From the NCBI RefSeq assembly GCF_014904705.1, contig NZ_JACZCQ010000006.1, positions 620,001 through 684,000 on the forward strand: 64,000 nucleotides of DNA, in the 5' to 3' direction. Position numbers and translations under genes: made by a program. Positions 47,864 through 56,521 of this stretch are shown here, in pieces. The number at the start of each line of letters is the position of its first letter. The first letter of the stretch is position 1. The notes under the pieces were generated by a model. That model had not been told where the DNA came from, did not search any database, and saw only the letters and a list, made by a program, of their open reading frames with translations. Origin of the DNA: Nisaea sediminum (GTDB lineage: Bacteria; Pseudomonadota; Alphaproteobacteria; Thalassobaculales; Thalassobaculaceae).

Positions 47864-48381
47864 GCGAGATCCCGCGGAACCACGATCGCGCCGTCTCCAC
47901 CGCATTCTTCCAGCACCCTCAGCAGGTCCGGCAGGGCGAGCGCGATGCAGCCTTCGGTACCGGAGTAATCCGGCCGGGCAACATGCATGAAGATCGCGCT
48001 GCCGCGGCCCGGAACCGGCGGGTCGTCGTTGTAACCGAGTTCCACAACCACGTCGTAGACCGCATCCTCGCGCATCAGCCGTTCGTGCGATGCCTGATAA
48101 GGCAGGGCAACGAGGCGGTTGTAGTTGTCGGGATCGGCCGGGTCGTCGCTCCAGCCCTGATCCGGAGTGATTTCGATCGCGGCCCTGCAGCCGGGCGGCG
48201 GTGCGAGGCGGTCGCGGCGGTAGAAGATGCGGCGCAGCGGAAAGCGTCCGACCGGCGTCGCGCCGTCGCCTTCGCGTTTGTCGGCCCGGACGCCGCCCTT
48301 GCCGATCGCGCAGCGTAACAGTTCGCCATTCATGTCGAGATGGTAGATGCCGGCGGCGCCCGCCTTGAGAACGAGATCCAA
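47860..48381 (-). CDS. L,D-transpeptidase (YkuD) family protein
   Basis: 173 aa. The YkuD active-site signature is IFMHVARPDYSGTEGCIALA near 130-149, with the catalytic cysteine and the upstream histidine in place; GDGATPVGRFPLR near 40-52 is also typical. In secreted relatives this domain forms 3-3 peptidoglycan cross-links or attaches lipoproteins. This protein has no signal peptide or membrane segment, so either export is unusual or the enzyme is cytoplasmic. Similar short leaderless forms occur in other alphaproteobacteria. Function is uncertain. Confidence 0.85.
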   Translation of the reverse strand: MDLVLKAGAAGIYHLDMNGELLRCAIGKGGVRADKREGDGATPVGRFPLRRIFYRRDRLAPPPGCRAAIEITPDQGWSDDPADPDNYNRLVALPYQASHERLMREDAVYDVVVELGYNDDPPVPGRGSAIFMHVARPDYSGTEGCIALALPDLLRVLEECGGDGAIVVPRDLA

Positions 48382-48413
48382 GAAGTCCCTCCGTCAGAAC
48401 AGCCGAAGCGCGG

Positions 48414-49286
48414 CTAGCCCGCCTGCTGGTTCGGAGCCTTCATGGTTTCATACTTGTCGAGCGCTTTCATCATCCAATCGGCCAGTCCGGCGCGGTTCGC
48501 GGGCGGGGTCATCGGTCCGGCGGACGCGGTCTCGACCGGGGTGGCGGACCTGTTCTTCAGGCCGGGTTCCGTGAGGGAAGGCAGCGAGGGCCCGCGCTTG
48601 CGCGTCGCCGTCTTTGCCTGGCTCTCCCGGATCAGGTCGTCGAGCCCGCGGCCGGTGACGCTCTGCAGCGACGGACCGGACTCCTGTTTCGGTGTGATCA
48701 CGCCGCTGCTCCAGTCCACTGGACCGTTGGAGCGCCCAGGCATGCCGAGGGCGCTTGCCTGGGCATAGGCGGCGAGCGCCTGCGGCGAAGGGAGGTTGCC
48801 GAGATTGGCGGAGACAGGTTGTTGCGGAACCGTATCGGTTGATGCTTCCGCGAGCAATCGTGTCGAGCGGCTGGCATCGAGGCCCGGAACGGAAGAGGGG
48901 GCGGCATCGCGCTCTGTTATCTGTGCGACCATTGTGCCACCGATATCGGCGCCCGCTTCGGCCTCGACGAAGATATTCGCGACGCTCGCGATCATGCCGG
49001 CCGGACCGCCATACAGGGTTCCGCCAGCCATCCGCGCAGCCGGGGCGATGCTGTCGCCGGTCAGTTCGCGGTAGAGCGTCGAGATGAAAGGCAGATGCTG
49101 CAGCGGGTTCACGATATCGATGAAATCGTCGAACCCGAACCCGTCTTCTCCCCAACCCTGGTCGCCAGTTTCGGTCTCCGCGCTCACGGAAGCCCGTTCT
49201 CGGACATCCTGCTTCACGTCGCGTTCGCCGGACTGAAAGGACTGGGACCACCAGGCAGGTTGTGCCGCCGATTGAGTGACTTGCAT
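48414..49286 (-). CDS. Hypothetical protein, low-complexity, alphaproteobacterial
   Basis: 290 aa from the ATG at 49286, with AAGGAG upstream. I do not recognise a named domain. Residues about 50-105 are the only ordered-looking part: DIVNPLQHLPFISTLYRELT, then GGTLYGGPAGMIASVANIFVEA, a glycine-rich amphipathic segment. The remainder is rich in Ser, Pro, Ala and Gln and probably disordered. The last 20 residues (GLADWMMKALDKYETMKA) could form a helix. No signal peptide. The first ordered part recalls small proteins encoded near flagellar genes in this group, but I cannot support a link. Confidence 0.75.
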   Translation of the reverse strand: MQVTQSAAQPAWWSQSFQSGERDVKQDVRERASVSAETETGDQGWGEDGFGFDDFIDIVNPLQHLPFISTLYRELTGDSIAPAARMAGGTLYGGPAGMIASVANIFVEAEAGADIGGTMVAQITERDAAPSSVPGLDASRSTRLLAEASTDTVPQQPVSANLGNLPSPQALAAYAQASALGMPGRSNGPVDWSSGVITPKQESGPSLQSVTGRGLDDLIRESQAKTATRKRGPSLPSLTEPGLKNRSATPVETASAGPMTPPANRAGLADWMMKALDKYETMKAPNQQAG

Positions 49287-49375
49287 CGCAAAGGCTCCTT
49301 TTGCCCTGCAGGAATGCAAGTGCCGTACCAGCTGGATGTCGTCGAAACCGCCTCGCGAGCAGCCTCTTGAGTCGC

Positions 49376-50545
49376 CTAGAAAAGATGGCCTGTGCGCGCC
49401 GCCTTGGTCTTCAGGTAGCCCTCGTTGTGGGCATTGGACGGGAAGATATGGGCGACCCGCTCCACGACATCGACGTTGCAGTTCTTGAGCTGGGCAATCT
49501 TTTCCGGATTGTTGGTCATCAGCCGCACCGACCGCACCCCGAGCTGAAGGAGCATCTCGGCGGCGCTGAGATAGACCCGTTCGTCTGCCTCGAAGCCGAG
49601 CTGTTCGTTGGCGTCGACGGTATCGCTTCCGAGATCCTGCAATTGGTAGGCGCGCAGTTTGTTGATGAGCCCGATATCGCGGCCTTCCTGGGCGAGATAG
49701 AGCAGAATCCCAGAACCCTGGTTGCCGATCTCCTTCAGGGCCCCCCGAAGCTGGTCACCGCAATCGCAGCGCAGGCTGCCGAGAAGATCGCCGGTCAGGC
49801 ATTCGGAATGGAGGCGGACCAGAACCGGGGCGTCGAAATCGGGCTCGCCGATGATGATCGCCAGATGCTCCTCGCCGCCGTCGGCGGGTCGGAAGGCGAC
49901 GATCCGCGCGTTTTCCGCGGCGGCTAGCGGCACGCGCGCGGCGGCGACGCGGCTGAGCCGGCGCGCACTTGCCTCGACATAGTCCTCGATGTCCGAGACG
50001 CCGAGCGAGAGCAGCCCCTGCGCGTGGGCCCAGCGCGCAGCCTCCGCGGCCTTCACGTCGGTGACCCGGGCCACGACGACCGAGGGAAGCAGCCGTGCCC
50101 ACTTGGCGAGCTGGACCACCGCGGGCCCGAGGCGGCCGGCGCGCACCGGGACGATGGTCAGCGCCCGGCGCAGGGCGCCGAGTTTCTCGGGTTCGAAAAG
50201 CGGATCGGCGATCTGGCGGACCAGTGCCGCGTCGACCCCGCGCGGCAGCGCCATGCTCGAATAGGGCGGGATGGCCTCGTTACCGGTGATGTCGCGCGCC
50301 CGGTTCCTCGGCACGATCACCGAGGGCAGGCTGCCTGCAAGACGCACCATGGCGGCAAGGGCGACCTGGTTGGCCATTTCCGCGGCGAGCACCAGCAGCA
50401 CGCTGTCGTCGGCCGATCCGTGCACCAGCACGAGGCCGCCGCGGCGAAGTTCCGAGATCGCCCGGTCGACGGAGGTCTGGGTCGAGGGAGAGGCGGGCGC
50501 GCCGCCGCCCGATTTGAACTGAGTGTTTTCCATGAGCCGCATCAT
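49376..50545 (-). CDS. ribA: GTP cyclohydrolase II with degenerate N-terminal domain
   Basis: 389 aa (ATG at 50545; ATG at 50533 also possible). Residues about 195-385 are a full GTP cyclohydrolase II: RLHSECLTGDLLGSLRCDCG with the three zinc cysteines, then LYLAQEGRDIGL, and LMTNNPEKIAQL. It makes the first riboflavin intermediate from GTP. The N-terminal part (about 25-180) is in the place of RibB (DHBP synthase) but lacks its acidic R-E-G-D-L catalytic motif (the matching stretch reads ADDSVLLVLAAEMAN). So it is probably an inactive relic with a structural role. A separate active ribB must exist elsewhere. Confidence 0.92.
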   Translation of the reverse strand: MMRLMENTQFKSGGGAPASPSTQTSVDRAISELRRGGLVLVHGSADDSVLLVLAAEMANQVALAAMVRLAGSLPSVIVPRNRARDITGNEAIPPYSSMALPRGVDAALVRQIADPLFEPEKLGALRRALTIVPVRAGRLGPAVVQLAKWARLLPSVVVARVTDVKAAEAARWAHAQGLLSLGVSDIEDYVEASARRLSRVAAARVPLAAAENARIVAFRPADGGEEHLAIIIGEPDFDAPVLVRLHSECLTGDLLGSLRCDCGDQLRGALKEIGNQGSGILLYLAQEGRDIGLINKLRAYQLQDLGSDTVDANEQLGFEADERVYLSAAEMLLQLGVRSVRLMTNNPEKIAQLKNCNVDVVERVAHIFPSNAHNEGYLKTKAARTGHLF

Positions 50546-50622
50546 CTTCCGCTCGAGGCCAAGGTCAAGCGCCTTGAACCGCCGCCCCGCCTAACGCAGT
50601 GTTTCTTTTCGACCACGGAAAG

Positions 50623-51504
50623 ATGGATACGGCGATGACGCTTTTCAAAACCTATGACCGGGCTGCGCTCGACCGGGAGTACGACAACCGCAAGAAGGTA
50701 GCGAACAGCGCCGAAATCTCCGCGTCCTGGGAGGCGAAAGGGGCGGAGGTCCGCCGTCAGTTCTCCGCCGATCTCGACATCGCCTACGGGGAGCATTCCC
50801 GCCAGCGCGTCGATATCTTTCCCGCCGGGAAGCGCGATGCGCCTGTCCTGATCTTCGTTCATGGCGGCTACTGGCACATGCGCGACAAGTCGATCGCGCA
50901 TTTCCTCGTGCCGACCTTCATCGCGGCGGACATCACCTTCGTGTCCGTCGGCTACCGGCTCTGCCCGGAGGTTTCGGTCTCCGACATCACGGAGGATATC
51001 CGGGCCGCGATCGGCTGGGTTTCAGAGAACGCGTCGGGCTTCGGCGGAAACCCGTCGCGGCTCTATCTCGCGGGACACTCGGCCGGCGGCCATCTCTCGG
51101 CCTTCATGGGCGGTCCGGCCGGCATGCCTCCGGGCGTGCTGAAAGGGATCTGTTCGGTGAGCGGACTGCACGATCTGGAGCCGATCCGGCTCTGTTATCT
51201 GAACGACGCGCTGTCACTCTCTGAGCAGGAAGCCGAGGCCCTGTCGCCGATCGCACGGGTCCGGGACGCGGATGCCGCGGGCCTGAAGCTACCGCCGCAC
51301 CTGCTGACCGTCGGCGGCCGCGAGGGGCCGGAATATCTGCGCCAGCGCGACGAGCTTGCCGAGGCGCTCCGGGCGAAGCGGCAGCCCGTCGAGGTCGTCG
51401 ATCTGCCTGATCGCGATCATTTTACCGCGCTTGAGGCCTTCGGAGATCCGCACCATCCGCTGTGCCAGGCGATGCTTCGGCTGATCCTGGCGCCGGCCTT
51501 CTGA
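50623..51504 (+). CDS. Alpha/beta hydrolase (arylformamidase-like)
   Basis: 293 aa from the ATG at 50623; an ATG four codons later (50635) may be the real start. The oxyanion HGGYW is near residue 82, the nucleophile serine in LAGHSAGGHLSAF near 150, and the histidine in PDRDHFTALEAF near 258. The HGGYW and the N-terminal YDRAALDREYDNR are found in kynurenine formamidase-like hydrolases of the BD-FAE family. No other tryptophan-breakdown gene is close, so the substrate is open. It is 15 bases upstream of a DUF427 gene. Confidence 0.9.
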   Translation: MDTAMTLFKTYDRAALDREYDNRKKVANSAEISASWEAKGAEVRRQFSADLDIAYGEHSRQRVDIFPAGKRDAPVLIFVHGGYWHMRDKSIAHFLVPTFIAADITFVSVGYRLCPEVSVSDITEDIRAAIGWVSENASGFGGNPSRLYLAGHSAGGHLSAFMGGPAGMPPGVLKGICSVSGLHDLEPIRLCYLNDALSLSEQEAEALSPIARVRDADAAGLKLPPHLLTVGGREGPEYLRQRDELAEALRAKRQPVEVVDLPDRDHFTALEAFGDPHHPLCQAMLRLILAPAF

Positions 51505-51519
51505 GAGGGGGCGCAAGGT

Positions 51520-51825
51520 ATGTTCGATCAGGTTCTGGTGGCCCGGGTCGGCGATATCGAGGTCGCGCGTGCGGCCGAACGGGACACGATGACGATCGAG
51601 GGAAGCGTCTATTTTCCGCCGGACTCCGTCAATTTCGGGCTGCTGACGCAAAGCGGAACACAGACGCGGTGTCCTTGGCGCGGGGAGGCGGTCTACTATG
51701 ATGTGACGGTCGGAGAGCGTGTTGTGGAGGACGCCGCTTGGTCCTATCCGCAGCCGACAAGGAAAGCGGAACGTCTTCGAGACTTCGTCAGTTTCTGGAA
51801 AGAGGTCGTCGTGGAGCCCGTTTAA
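51520..51825 (+). CDS. DUF427 domain protein, second copy
   Basis: 101 aa. The canonical core is intact: SVYFPPDSVNFGLL then TRCPWRGEAVYYDV and ERVVEDAAWSYPQP. It is shorter and more typical than the relative at 4091-4489. Members are single-domain, soluble and biochemically uncharacterised. It follows the hydrolase after 15 bases with GAGAGGGGGC as ribosome site, so the two are likely co-transcribed; a shared function is inference only. Confidence 0.85.
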   Translation: MFDQVLVARVGDIEVARAAERDTMTIEGSVYFPPDSVNFGLLTQSGTQTRCPWRGEAVYYDVTVGERVVEDAAWSYPQPTRKAERLRDFVSFWKEVVVEPV

Positions 51826-51895
51826 GACTCTGGTATTCGGAGCCCATTCTTCTTAAGTGTGGAACTCCATTTCATGTAACGGATCGTGTCGGGTG

Positions 51896-52585
51896 ATGGT
51901 GAACGGTAAGAAAGTCCTGCTGGTCGAAGACGACGAAGCGCTTCGGATCACGCTGGCTGAGCAGTTGGAACTGCATGAGGAATTTGCAGTCCAGGCGGTG
52001 GGGACCGGAGCGGAAGCGCTGGAGACCGTCAAGTCGGCCCATTTCGATTTGATCCTGCTCGATGTCGGCCTGCCCGACATGGACGGGCGCGACGTCTGCC
52101 GGCTGATCCGGCGCCATGGCGTGAAGTCTCCGGTCGTGATGCTGACGGCGCAGGACGGCGATGCGGATACCATTCTCGGTCTCGATGCCGGTGCCAACGA
52201 CTACGTGACCAAACCTTTCAAGATCGCCGTCCTGCTCGCGCGTATGCGGGCGCATCTGCGCCAGCACGAGCAAAGCGACGACGCGGTCTTCACCATCGGC
52301 CCCTACAGTTTCCGTCCCAGCGCGAAGCTGCTGATCGACGAGGCCAAAAATAAGAAGGTGCGTCTGACGGAAAAGGAAACCGCCATCCTGAAATACCTCT
52401 ACCGGACCGGCGGGCGCATGGTGAAGCGCGAGACTCTGCTGAACGAAGTGTGGGGCTACAATGCCGGCGTAACCACCCATACGCTGGAGACCCATGTCTA
52501 CAGATTGCGCCAGAAGATCGAGATCGATCCCTCGAACGCGCAGATCCTGGTGACCGATCCCGGCGGCTACCGGCTGGTCCCCTGA
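51896..52585 (+). CDS. OmpR/PhoB-type response regulator
   Basis: 229 aa from the ATG at 51896. The receiver domain (1-115) has the acidic pair VEDDEA, the phospho-acceptor aspartate in LILLDVGLPDMDG near residue 52, TAQDGD near 82 and the lysine in DYVTKPFK near 105. The C-terminal winged helix (about 130-229) reads LTEKETAILKYLYRTGGRMV and ETHVYRLRQKIE. No histidine kinase is next to it, so it is an orphan here. The branch with short linker and this receiver resembles alphaproteobacterial regulators of unknown target. Confidence 0.93.
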   Translation: MVNGKKVLLVEDDEALRITLAEQLELHEEFAVQAVGTGAEALETVKSAHFDLILLDVGLPDMDGRDVCRLIRRHGVKSPVVMLTAQDGDADTILGLDAGANDYVTKPFKIAVLLARMRAHLRQHEQSDDAVFTIGPYSFRPSAKLLIDEAKNKKVRLTEKETAILKYLYRTGGRMVKRETLLNEVWGYNAGVTTHTLETHVYRLRQKIEIDPSNAQILVTDPGGYRLVP

Positions 52586-52683
52586 GCCCAATTAGGCGCT
52601 TGTCCCGATTTGATCTTTTCACGTCGGCGTGGGTCATGCAGACTTGCGGCACCGATTGAACCGGCAATTTAACCCGAAATTGG

Positions 52684-53532
52684 GTGGGGGGATCGAACTT
52701 GTCGCCGGGAGCCGAGTTTTTTGTCCGGATCTGGGGCGCGCGCGGAAGCCTCGCCTGCCCAGGGCCGGACTTCGTGCGCTACGGCGGCAACACGGCCTGT
52801 CTGGAAGTGCGCTGCGGCGGCCGGCTTTTCATTCTCGACGCCGGCACCGGGTTGCGAAATCTCGGGCTCGAGCTCGACAAGATGGGGGCGGTGGATGCGG
52901 ACATGCTCTTCACACATTCCCATCTCGACCATATCGGCGGCCTGCCCTTCTTCACCTCCGCCTTCAAGAAAGGCAATGTGTTCAGGATCTGGTCCGGCCA
53001 CCTCTCCGGAGGCAAGGACATGCGCGACGTCCTCGCCCGGCTGATGTCGTCGCCGCTCTTTCCCGTGCCGCTTGAGGTTTTCCAGTCGGAGCTGGCCTTC
53101 AGGAATTTCGCTCCGGGCGATGTCCTCGACTTCGGTCCGGACATTTCGGTGCGCACCACGATGCTGAACCATCCCCAGGGCGCAATCGGCTACCGCTTCG
53201 ACTATGGCGGAAAGTCGATCTGCTACGTGACCGACACCGAACACAAACCGGGCGAGCCCGACCGGAATATCCTCGAACTGATCGAGGGCGCGGACGTGAT
53301 GATCTACGACGCTTGTTACACCGACGAGGAATTCCCGAAATTCGTCGGCTGGGGCCATTCGACCTGGCAGGAAGGTATCCGGCTCGCGGATGCGGCAGGG
53401 GTGGGCAAGCTGGTTCTGTTCCATCATGATCCGAGCCACACCGACGAGGTCATGGACGAAATCGTGCGGCAGGCCGAAGAGCGTCGTCCGGGCACGGTCG
53501 CAGCCCATGAAGGCCTGACAGTTACACCCTGA
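52684..53532 (+). CDS. Metallo-beta-lactamase fold hydrolase
   Basis: 282 aa from GTG 52684; a TTG at 52699 behind GGGGGGA is an alternative. The zinc-binding THSHLDHIGG is near residue 77-86, and further ligands are the histidine in MLNHPQGA near 160, the aspartate in CYVTDTEH near 182 and the histidine in LFHHDPSH near 240. The opening WGARGSLACPG and YGGNTACLEV fit the PhnP/RNase Z-like branch that cleaves cyclic phosphodiesters. The opening is seen also in a group close to response regulator genes in this class. The substrate is not known. Confidence 0.9.
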   Translation: MGGSNLSPGAEFFVRIWGARGSLACPGPDFVRYGGNTACLEVRCGGRLFILDAGTGLRNLGLELDKMGAVDADMLFTHSHLDHIGGLPFFTSAFKKGNVFRIWSGHLSGGKDMRDVLARLMSSPLFPVPLEVFQSELAFRNFAPGDVLDFGPDISVRTTMLNHPQGAIGYRFDYGGKSICYVTDTEHKPGEPDRNILELIEGADVMIYDACYTDEEFPKFVGWGHSTWQEGIRLADAAGVGKLVLFHHDPSHTDEVMDEIVRQAEERRPGTVAAHEGLTVTP

Positions 53533-53533
53533 T

Positions 53534-54397
53534 ATGACCCGAACCAATCACCCGTCACTGGGGCATACCTGGCGCCGGATACGCTTGGGCCTCAGCACCA
53601 TTCTCGGCATAAAACCAATGGGTTACTTCATGCCCTACCGCTATGCGGCGGAGGTGCCGAGCGAAGGTAGTCGTTATGCGTGGATAGAGGAGCGCTTCGC
53701 CGGCGAGGCGCTACCGGCATTCACCGGCGTGTTGCATACGATCGGGAGCTACCGGGAGGCGCTTCTGGCGATCGGGGACGCACCGCCTCCGGAGCCGCGC
53801 TGGCGCCAGGACTGGTTTCCGGCACTCGATGCCGCGGCGGCCTATGTGATGGTCCGCGAACGCCGTCCGGCGCGGATCCTGGAGATCGGATCGGGGCACA
53901 GCACGCGATTTCTCGCCCGCGCGGTCCGCGATGGCGGCCTCGCCACCGAGATCACCTGTGTCGATCCGGTGCCCCGCGCGGATCTCACCGGCACCGGGGT
54001 CCGCTTCCTGAACCGGACGATCCAGCAGGTGGAGCCGGGAGACCTGCCACGGCTCGGATCGGGCGACATCCTGTTTCTCGATTCCAGCCACCTGGCGCTG
54101 CCGGGATCGGATGTGGATCTGGTCCTCAATCACCTGCTTCCGACGCTGCCGGCAGGCCTCTTGGTGCATATTCACGACATAGTGTTGCCTGACCCCTATC
54201 CCGAGGCCTGGGCGTGGCGCACATATAACGAGCAGCTGCTGGTCGCCGCGCTGCTCGCGGGCAAGGGCTTTGCGCCTCTCTTCTCGAGCCATTTCGCCCG
54301 GACCCGTCTGCTCGGGACGCCAGAGGTGCCGGATCTTGGCTGGCTGCCGCTCCCCGACGGAGCTCTGGAGACCAGCCTCTGGCTCGAGAAGCTCTAG
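53534..54397 (+). CDS. Class I SAM-dependent methyltransferase (Methyltransf_24 type)
   Basis: 287 aa. The SAM-binding loop is PARILEIGSGHSTRFLARAV near 113-132, followed by the acidic strand EITCVDPVPR and ILFLDSSHLALPGSD near 178-192. The later LPAGLLVHIHDIVLPDPYPE is as in methyltransferases of cell-surface and rhamnosyl-type clusters. No membrane segment. It begins one base after the stop of the MBL-fold gene, so they should be in one transcript. The target molecule is unknown. Confidence 0.85.
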   Translation: MTRTNHPSLGHTWRRIRLGLSTILGIKPMGYFMPYRYAAEVPSEGSRYAWIEERFAGEALPAFTGVLHTIGSYREALLAIGDAPPPEPRWRQDWFPALDAAAAYVMVRERRPARILEIGSGHSTRFLARAVRDGGLATEITCVDPVPRADLTGTGVRFLNRTIQQVEPGDLPRLGSGDILFLDSSHLALPGSDVDLVLNHLLPTLPAGLLVHIHDIVLPDPYPEAWAWRTYNEQLLVAALLAGKGFAPLFSSHFARTRLLGTPEVPDLGWLPLPDGALETSLWLEKL

Positions 54398-54408
54398 GCA
54401 AGGCGGAG

Positions 54409-55746
54409 ATGGCGGAGAGCACCGGAAAGACGAAACAGGACACCGGACGCCTGCCGAGCCGTGTCGAGGCGGCGATCCGTGAGCAGGAAGCGCAGAACGA
54501 GATCCTGATCGGCTGGGTCCAGCTGACCGTGGTCTCGATCTGGTCGGTGCTCTACACGCTGTCTCCGAAGACCTTCGCTGAAACGGCCCGGTTCGAGCCG
54601 ATCCCCTGGGTTCTGAGCGCCTATTTCGCCTTTACGATCCTGCGCCTTGTCCTGTCCTACCGGCGGCTTCTGCCGCCATGGTTCCTTGCTCTATCGGTGA
54701 TCGGCGACATCGTGTTGCTGATGGTGACGATCTGGAGCTTTCACCTGCAGTACGAGCAGCCGGCCTCGTTTTATCTGAAGGCGCCGACAATCCTCTATGT
54801 GTTCATTTTCATCGCTCTCCGCTCTTTCCGTCTGGAGGTCGGCTATGTCCTCCTCGCCGGTATCGGCTCGGCACTCGGCTGGCTGGCACTGGTCGCCTAT
54901 GCGATGGTGGTTGATCCGACCGACCCGATGATCACGCGCGACTATGTCGACTATCTGACGTCCAACGCAGTCCTGATCGGCGCGGAATTTGACAAGGTGA
55001 TCTCCATCCTGATGGTCACCGCGATCCTAGCGGTGGCGATTCACCGCGGTCGCCGCCTGCTTGTGCGTGCCGTTGCGGAAGGCACTGCGGCACGAGATCT
55101 CTCGCGCTTCTTCGCGCCAGAGGTGGCGCGCAAGATCACGCATGCGGAGGCCGAACTGTCGGCCGGTAGCGGGGAGCACCGCGAGGCGACCATCCTCTAT
55201 GTCGATATCCGTGGGTTCACGGCGCTGAGCGCACGTCTGGAGCCGAAACAGGTGCTGCGGATCCTGGCCGAGTATCAGGCCCTGGTCGGCCCGGCGCTGC
55301 GGCGTCATCGCGGCAGCATCGACAAGTTTCTCGGCGACGGGGTGCTGGCGACCTTCGGCGCGGCGGAGCCGGACTCGGCGCATGCGGCGAACGCGCTCCG
55401 GGCGATCCGGGCCCTGCTCGCTGCGACCCGGGACTGGACACCGGACGCGGAGCTCCTGGCGCCGGGCGCGCTCAGGATCTGCATGGCGGCGGCCAGCGGG
55501 CGCGTCGTTTTCGGCGCTGTCGGCGATGCCGAGCGGCTGGAATACACGGTGATCGGCGACGCGGTGAACCGGGCGGCGAAGCTGGAGAAGCATACGAAGG
55601 CGCTTGGCGTTCGGGCCCTTTGCGACGGCGCGACCCGGGAGCTGGCCGCAGCAGCGCCGGATCTGCCGGGTCTTTCGGCAATCGGCGAGCAGTCCGTCGA
55701 GGGAACCGACGGTTCTGTCGAGATCTATGAAATCCGGGAAGACTGA
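54409..55746 (+). CDS. Membrane class III adenylate cyclase
   Basis: 445 aa. The N-terminal half has six predicted membrane helices (about 30-50, 66-84, 93-115, 125-140, 145-168, 190-210). The catalytic domain (about 255-430) has metal aspartates in YVDIRGFTALS and KFLGDGVLATFG; the lysine of DKFLGDG and the threonine of EYTVIGDAVNRAAKLE are the adenine-specifying pair of class IIIb, and the N and R of VNRAAK are the transition-state residues. So it should make cAMP from ATP. The family acts as a homodimer. The input signal is unknown. It follows the methyltransferase after 11 bases. Confidence 0.92.
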   Translation: MAESTGKTKQDTGRLPSRVEAAIREQEAQNEILIGWVQLTVVSIWSVLYTLSPKTFAETARFEPIPWVLSAYFAFTILRLVLSYRRLLPPWFLALSVIGDIVLLMVTIWSFHLQYEQPASFYLKAPTILYVFIFIALRSFRLEVGYVLLAGIGSALGWLALVAYAMVVDPTDPMITRDYVDYLTSNAVLIGAEFDKVISILMVTAILAVAIHRGRRLLVRAVAEGTAARDLSRFFAPEVARKITHAEAELSAGSGEHREATILYVDIRGFTALSARLEPKQVLRILAEYQALVGPALRRHRGSIDKFLGDGVLATFGAAEPDSAHAANALRAIRALLAATRDWTPDAELLAPGALRICMAAASGRVVFGAVGDAERLEYTVIGDAVNRAAKLEKHTKALGVRALCDGATRELAAAAPDLPGLSAIGEQSVEGTDGSVEIYEIRED

Positions 55747-55747
55747 G

Positions 55748-55822
55748 TGGCTGGGGCGGCAGGATTCGAACCTGCGCATGGCGGTACCAAAAACCGCTGC
55801 CTTACCGCTTGGCTACGCCCCA
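55748..55822 (-). tRNA. tRNA-Gln (anticodon UUG)
   Basis: Read on the minus strand, a complete cloverleaf: acceptor TGGGGCG pairing with CGCCCCA, D-arm GCC...GGC, anticodon stem GCGGT/ACCGC around the loop TTTTGGT with anticodon TTG, T-arm with GGTTCGAATCC, discriminator G and an encoded CCA (55748-55750). The body is 72 bases plus CCA. It is convergent with the adenylate cyclase gene, one base after its stop. Confidence 0.97.
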
Positions 55823-55946
55823 ATCGCGCGGGAACATAGTCAGAAAGCGGATTGCTTGCAACCGCTTCGACACCGCACCCTTAACATCCGCGGGACGAGC
55901 GGTTAGACTCCTCAGATCCTTTGGCTTTTCGAGGTTGAAGACGGAC

Positions 55947-56348
55947 ATGGCCAAATCGGTGCTGCCCTGGAGCCTGAAAGGCGTGTCGCCCGAGGCGCGC
56001 GAGATCGCGAAGAAGGCGGCCGCGCAGCAGGGCATAACGATCGGCGAATGGGTGAGCCGTGCGATCCGCGATGTCGGCCCGGAGCCGGATGCTTCGGCGG
56101 AACCGCGTCCGGCCGGGCGCGTAAGCGGCGGACCGATCGTCGCCAGCCCGGATGATGAAGAGGCGCTGCGCGCCGCCGTGCGCGAACGGATCTATGCGGC
56201 CGAGGAACAGGTCGCCCATGTCGTCGGACCGCTGCAGGACATTATCGAGCGGATGGCCCGCCGTCTGACCCGGCTCGAAGAGGTGACGTCCGAAAATCCG
56301 GAACCCGCGGCACAGATACCGGAGCAGCGTCGTCTCGACGGCTGGTAA
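55947..56348 (+). CDS. Small protein with WSxKG N-terminal module (paralogue 1)
   Basis: 133 aa from the ATG at 55947; the frame extends upstream into the tRNA region but without a ribosome site. Residues 6-40, LPWSLKGVSPEAREIAKKAA and TIGEWVSRAIRDVG, match the starts of the next two proteins and of the polar organiser PodJ. It looks like a short helix-rich or ribbon-helix-helix-like module. A spacer and a predicted coiled-coil (about 75-115, VRERIYAAEEQVAHVVGPLQ) follow. No membrane segment. The function is unknown; a polar or cell-wall scaffold role is inferred from the neighbours. Confidence 0.78.
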   Translation: MAKSVLPWSLKGVSPEAREIAKKAAAQQGITIGEWVSRAIRDVGPEPDASAEPRPAGRVSGGPIVASPDDEEALRAAVRERIYAAEEQVAHVVGPLQDIIERMARRLTRLEEVTSENPEPAAQIPEQRRLDGW

Positions 56349-56521
56349 ACTGGCACTTCGCACTACTTGACACCGCTTTCTACCCGGTCATATCGGGTGC
56401 GCCATATCCCCTCAAAGTCGCAGAAACCCTTGCGCTACCGGGTAACCTTTGGTACTTTTCAGCGGATCGGCCGCCGTCACGGTGGCGCGACCCTTGAAAC
56501 AAGCCAAAGGCGGGTTGTCGG

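Noticed and set aside
52655-52680. Short inverted repeat CAATTT/AAATTG before the MBL-fold gene
   Set aside because: Arms are only six bases, AT-rich and without a T-run; common by chance.
56367-56394. TTGACA with a possible -10 upstream of paralogue 2
   Set aside because: The best -10 hexamer at the right distance (CATATC) matches only three of six positions, so no promoter is annotated.
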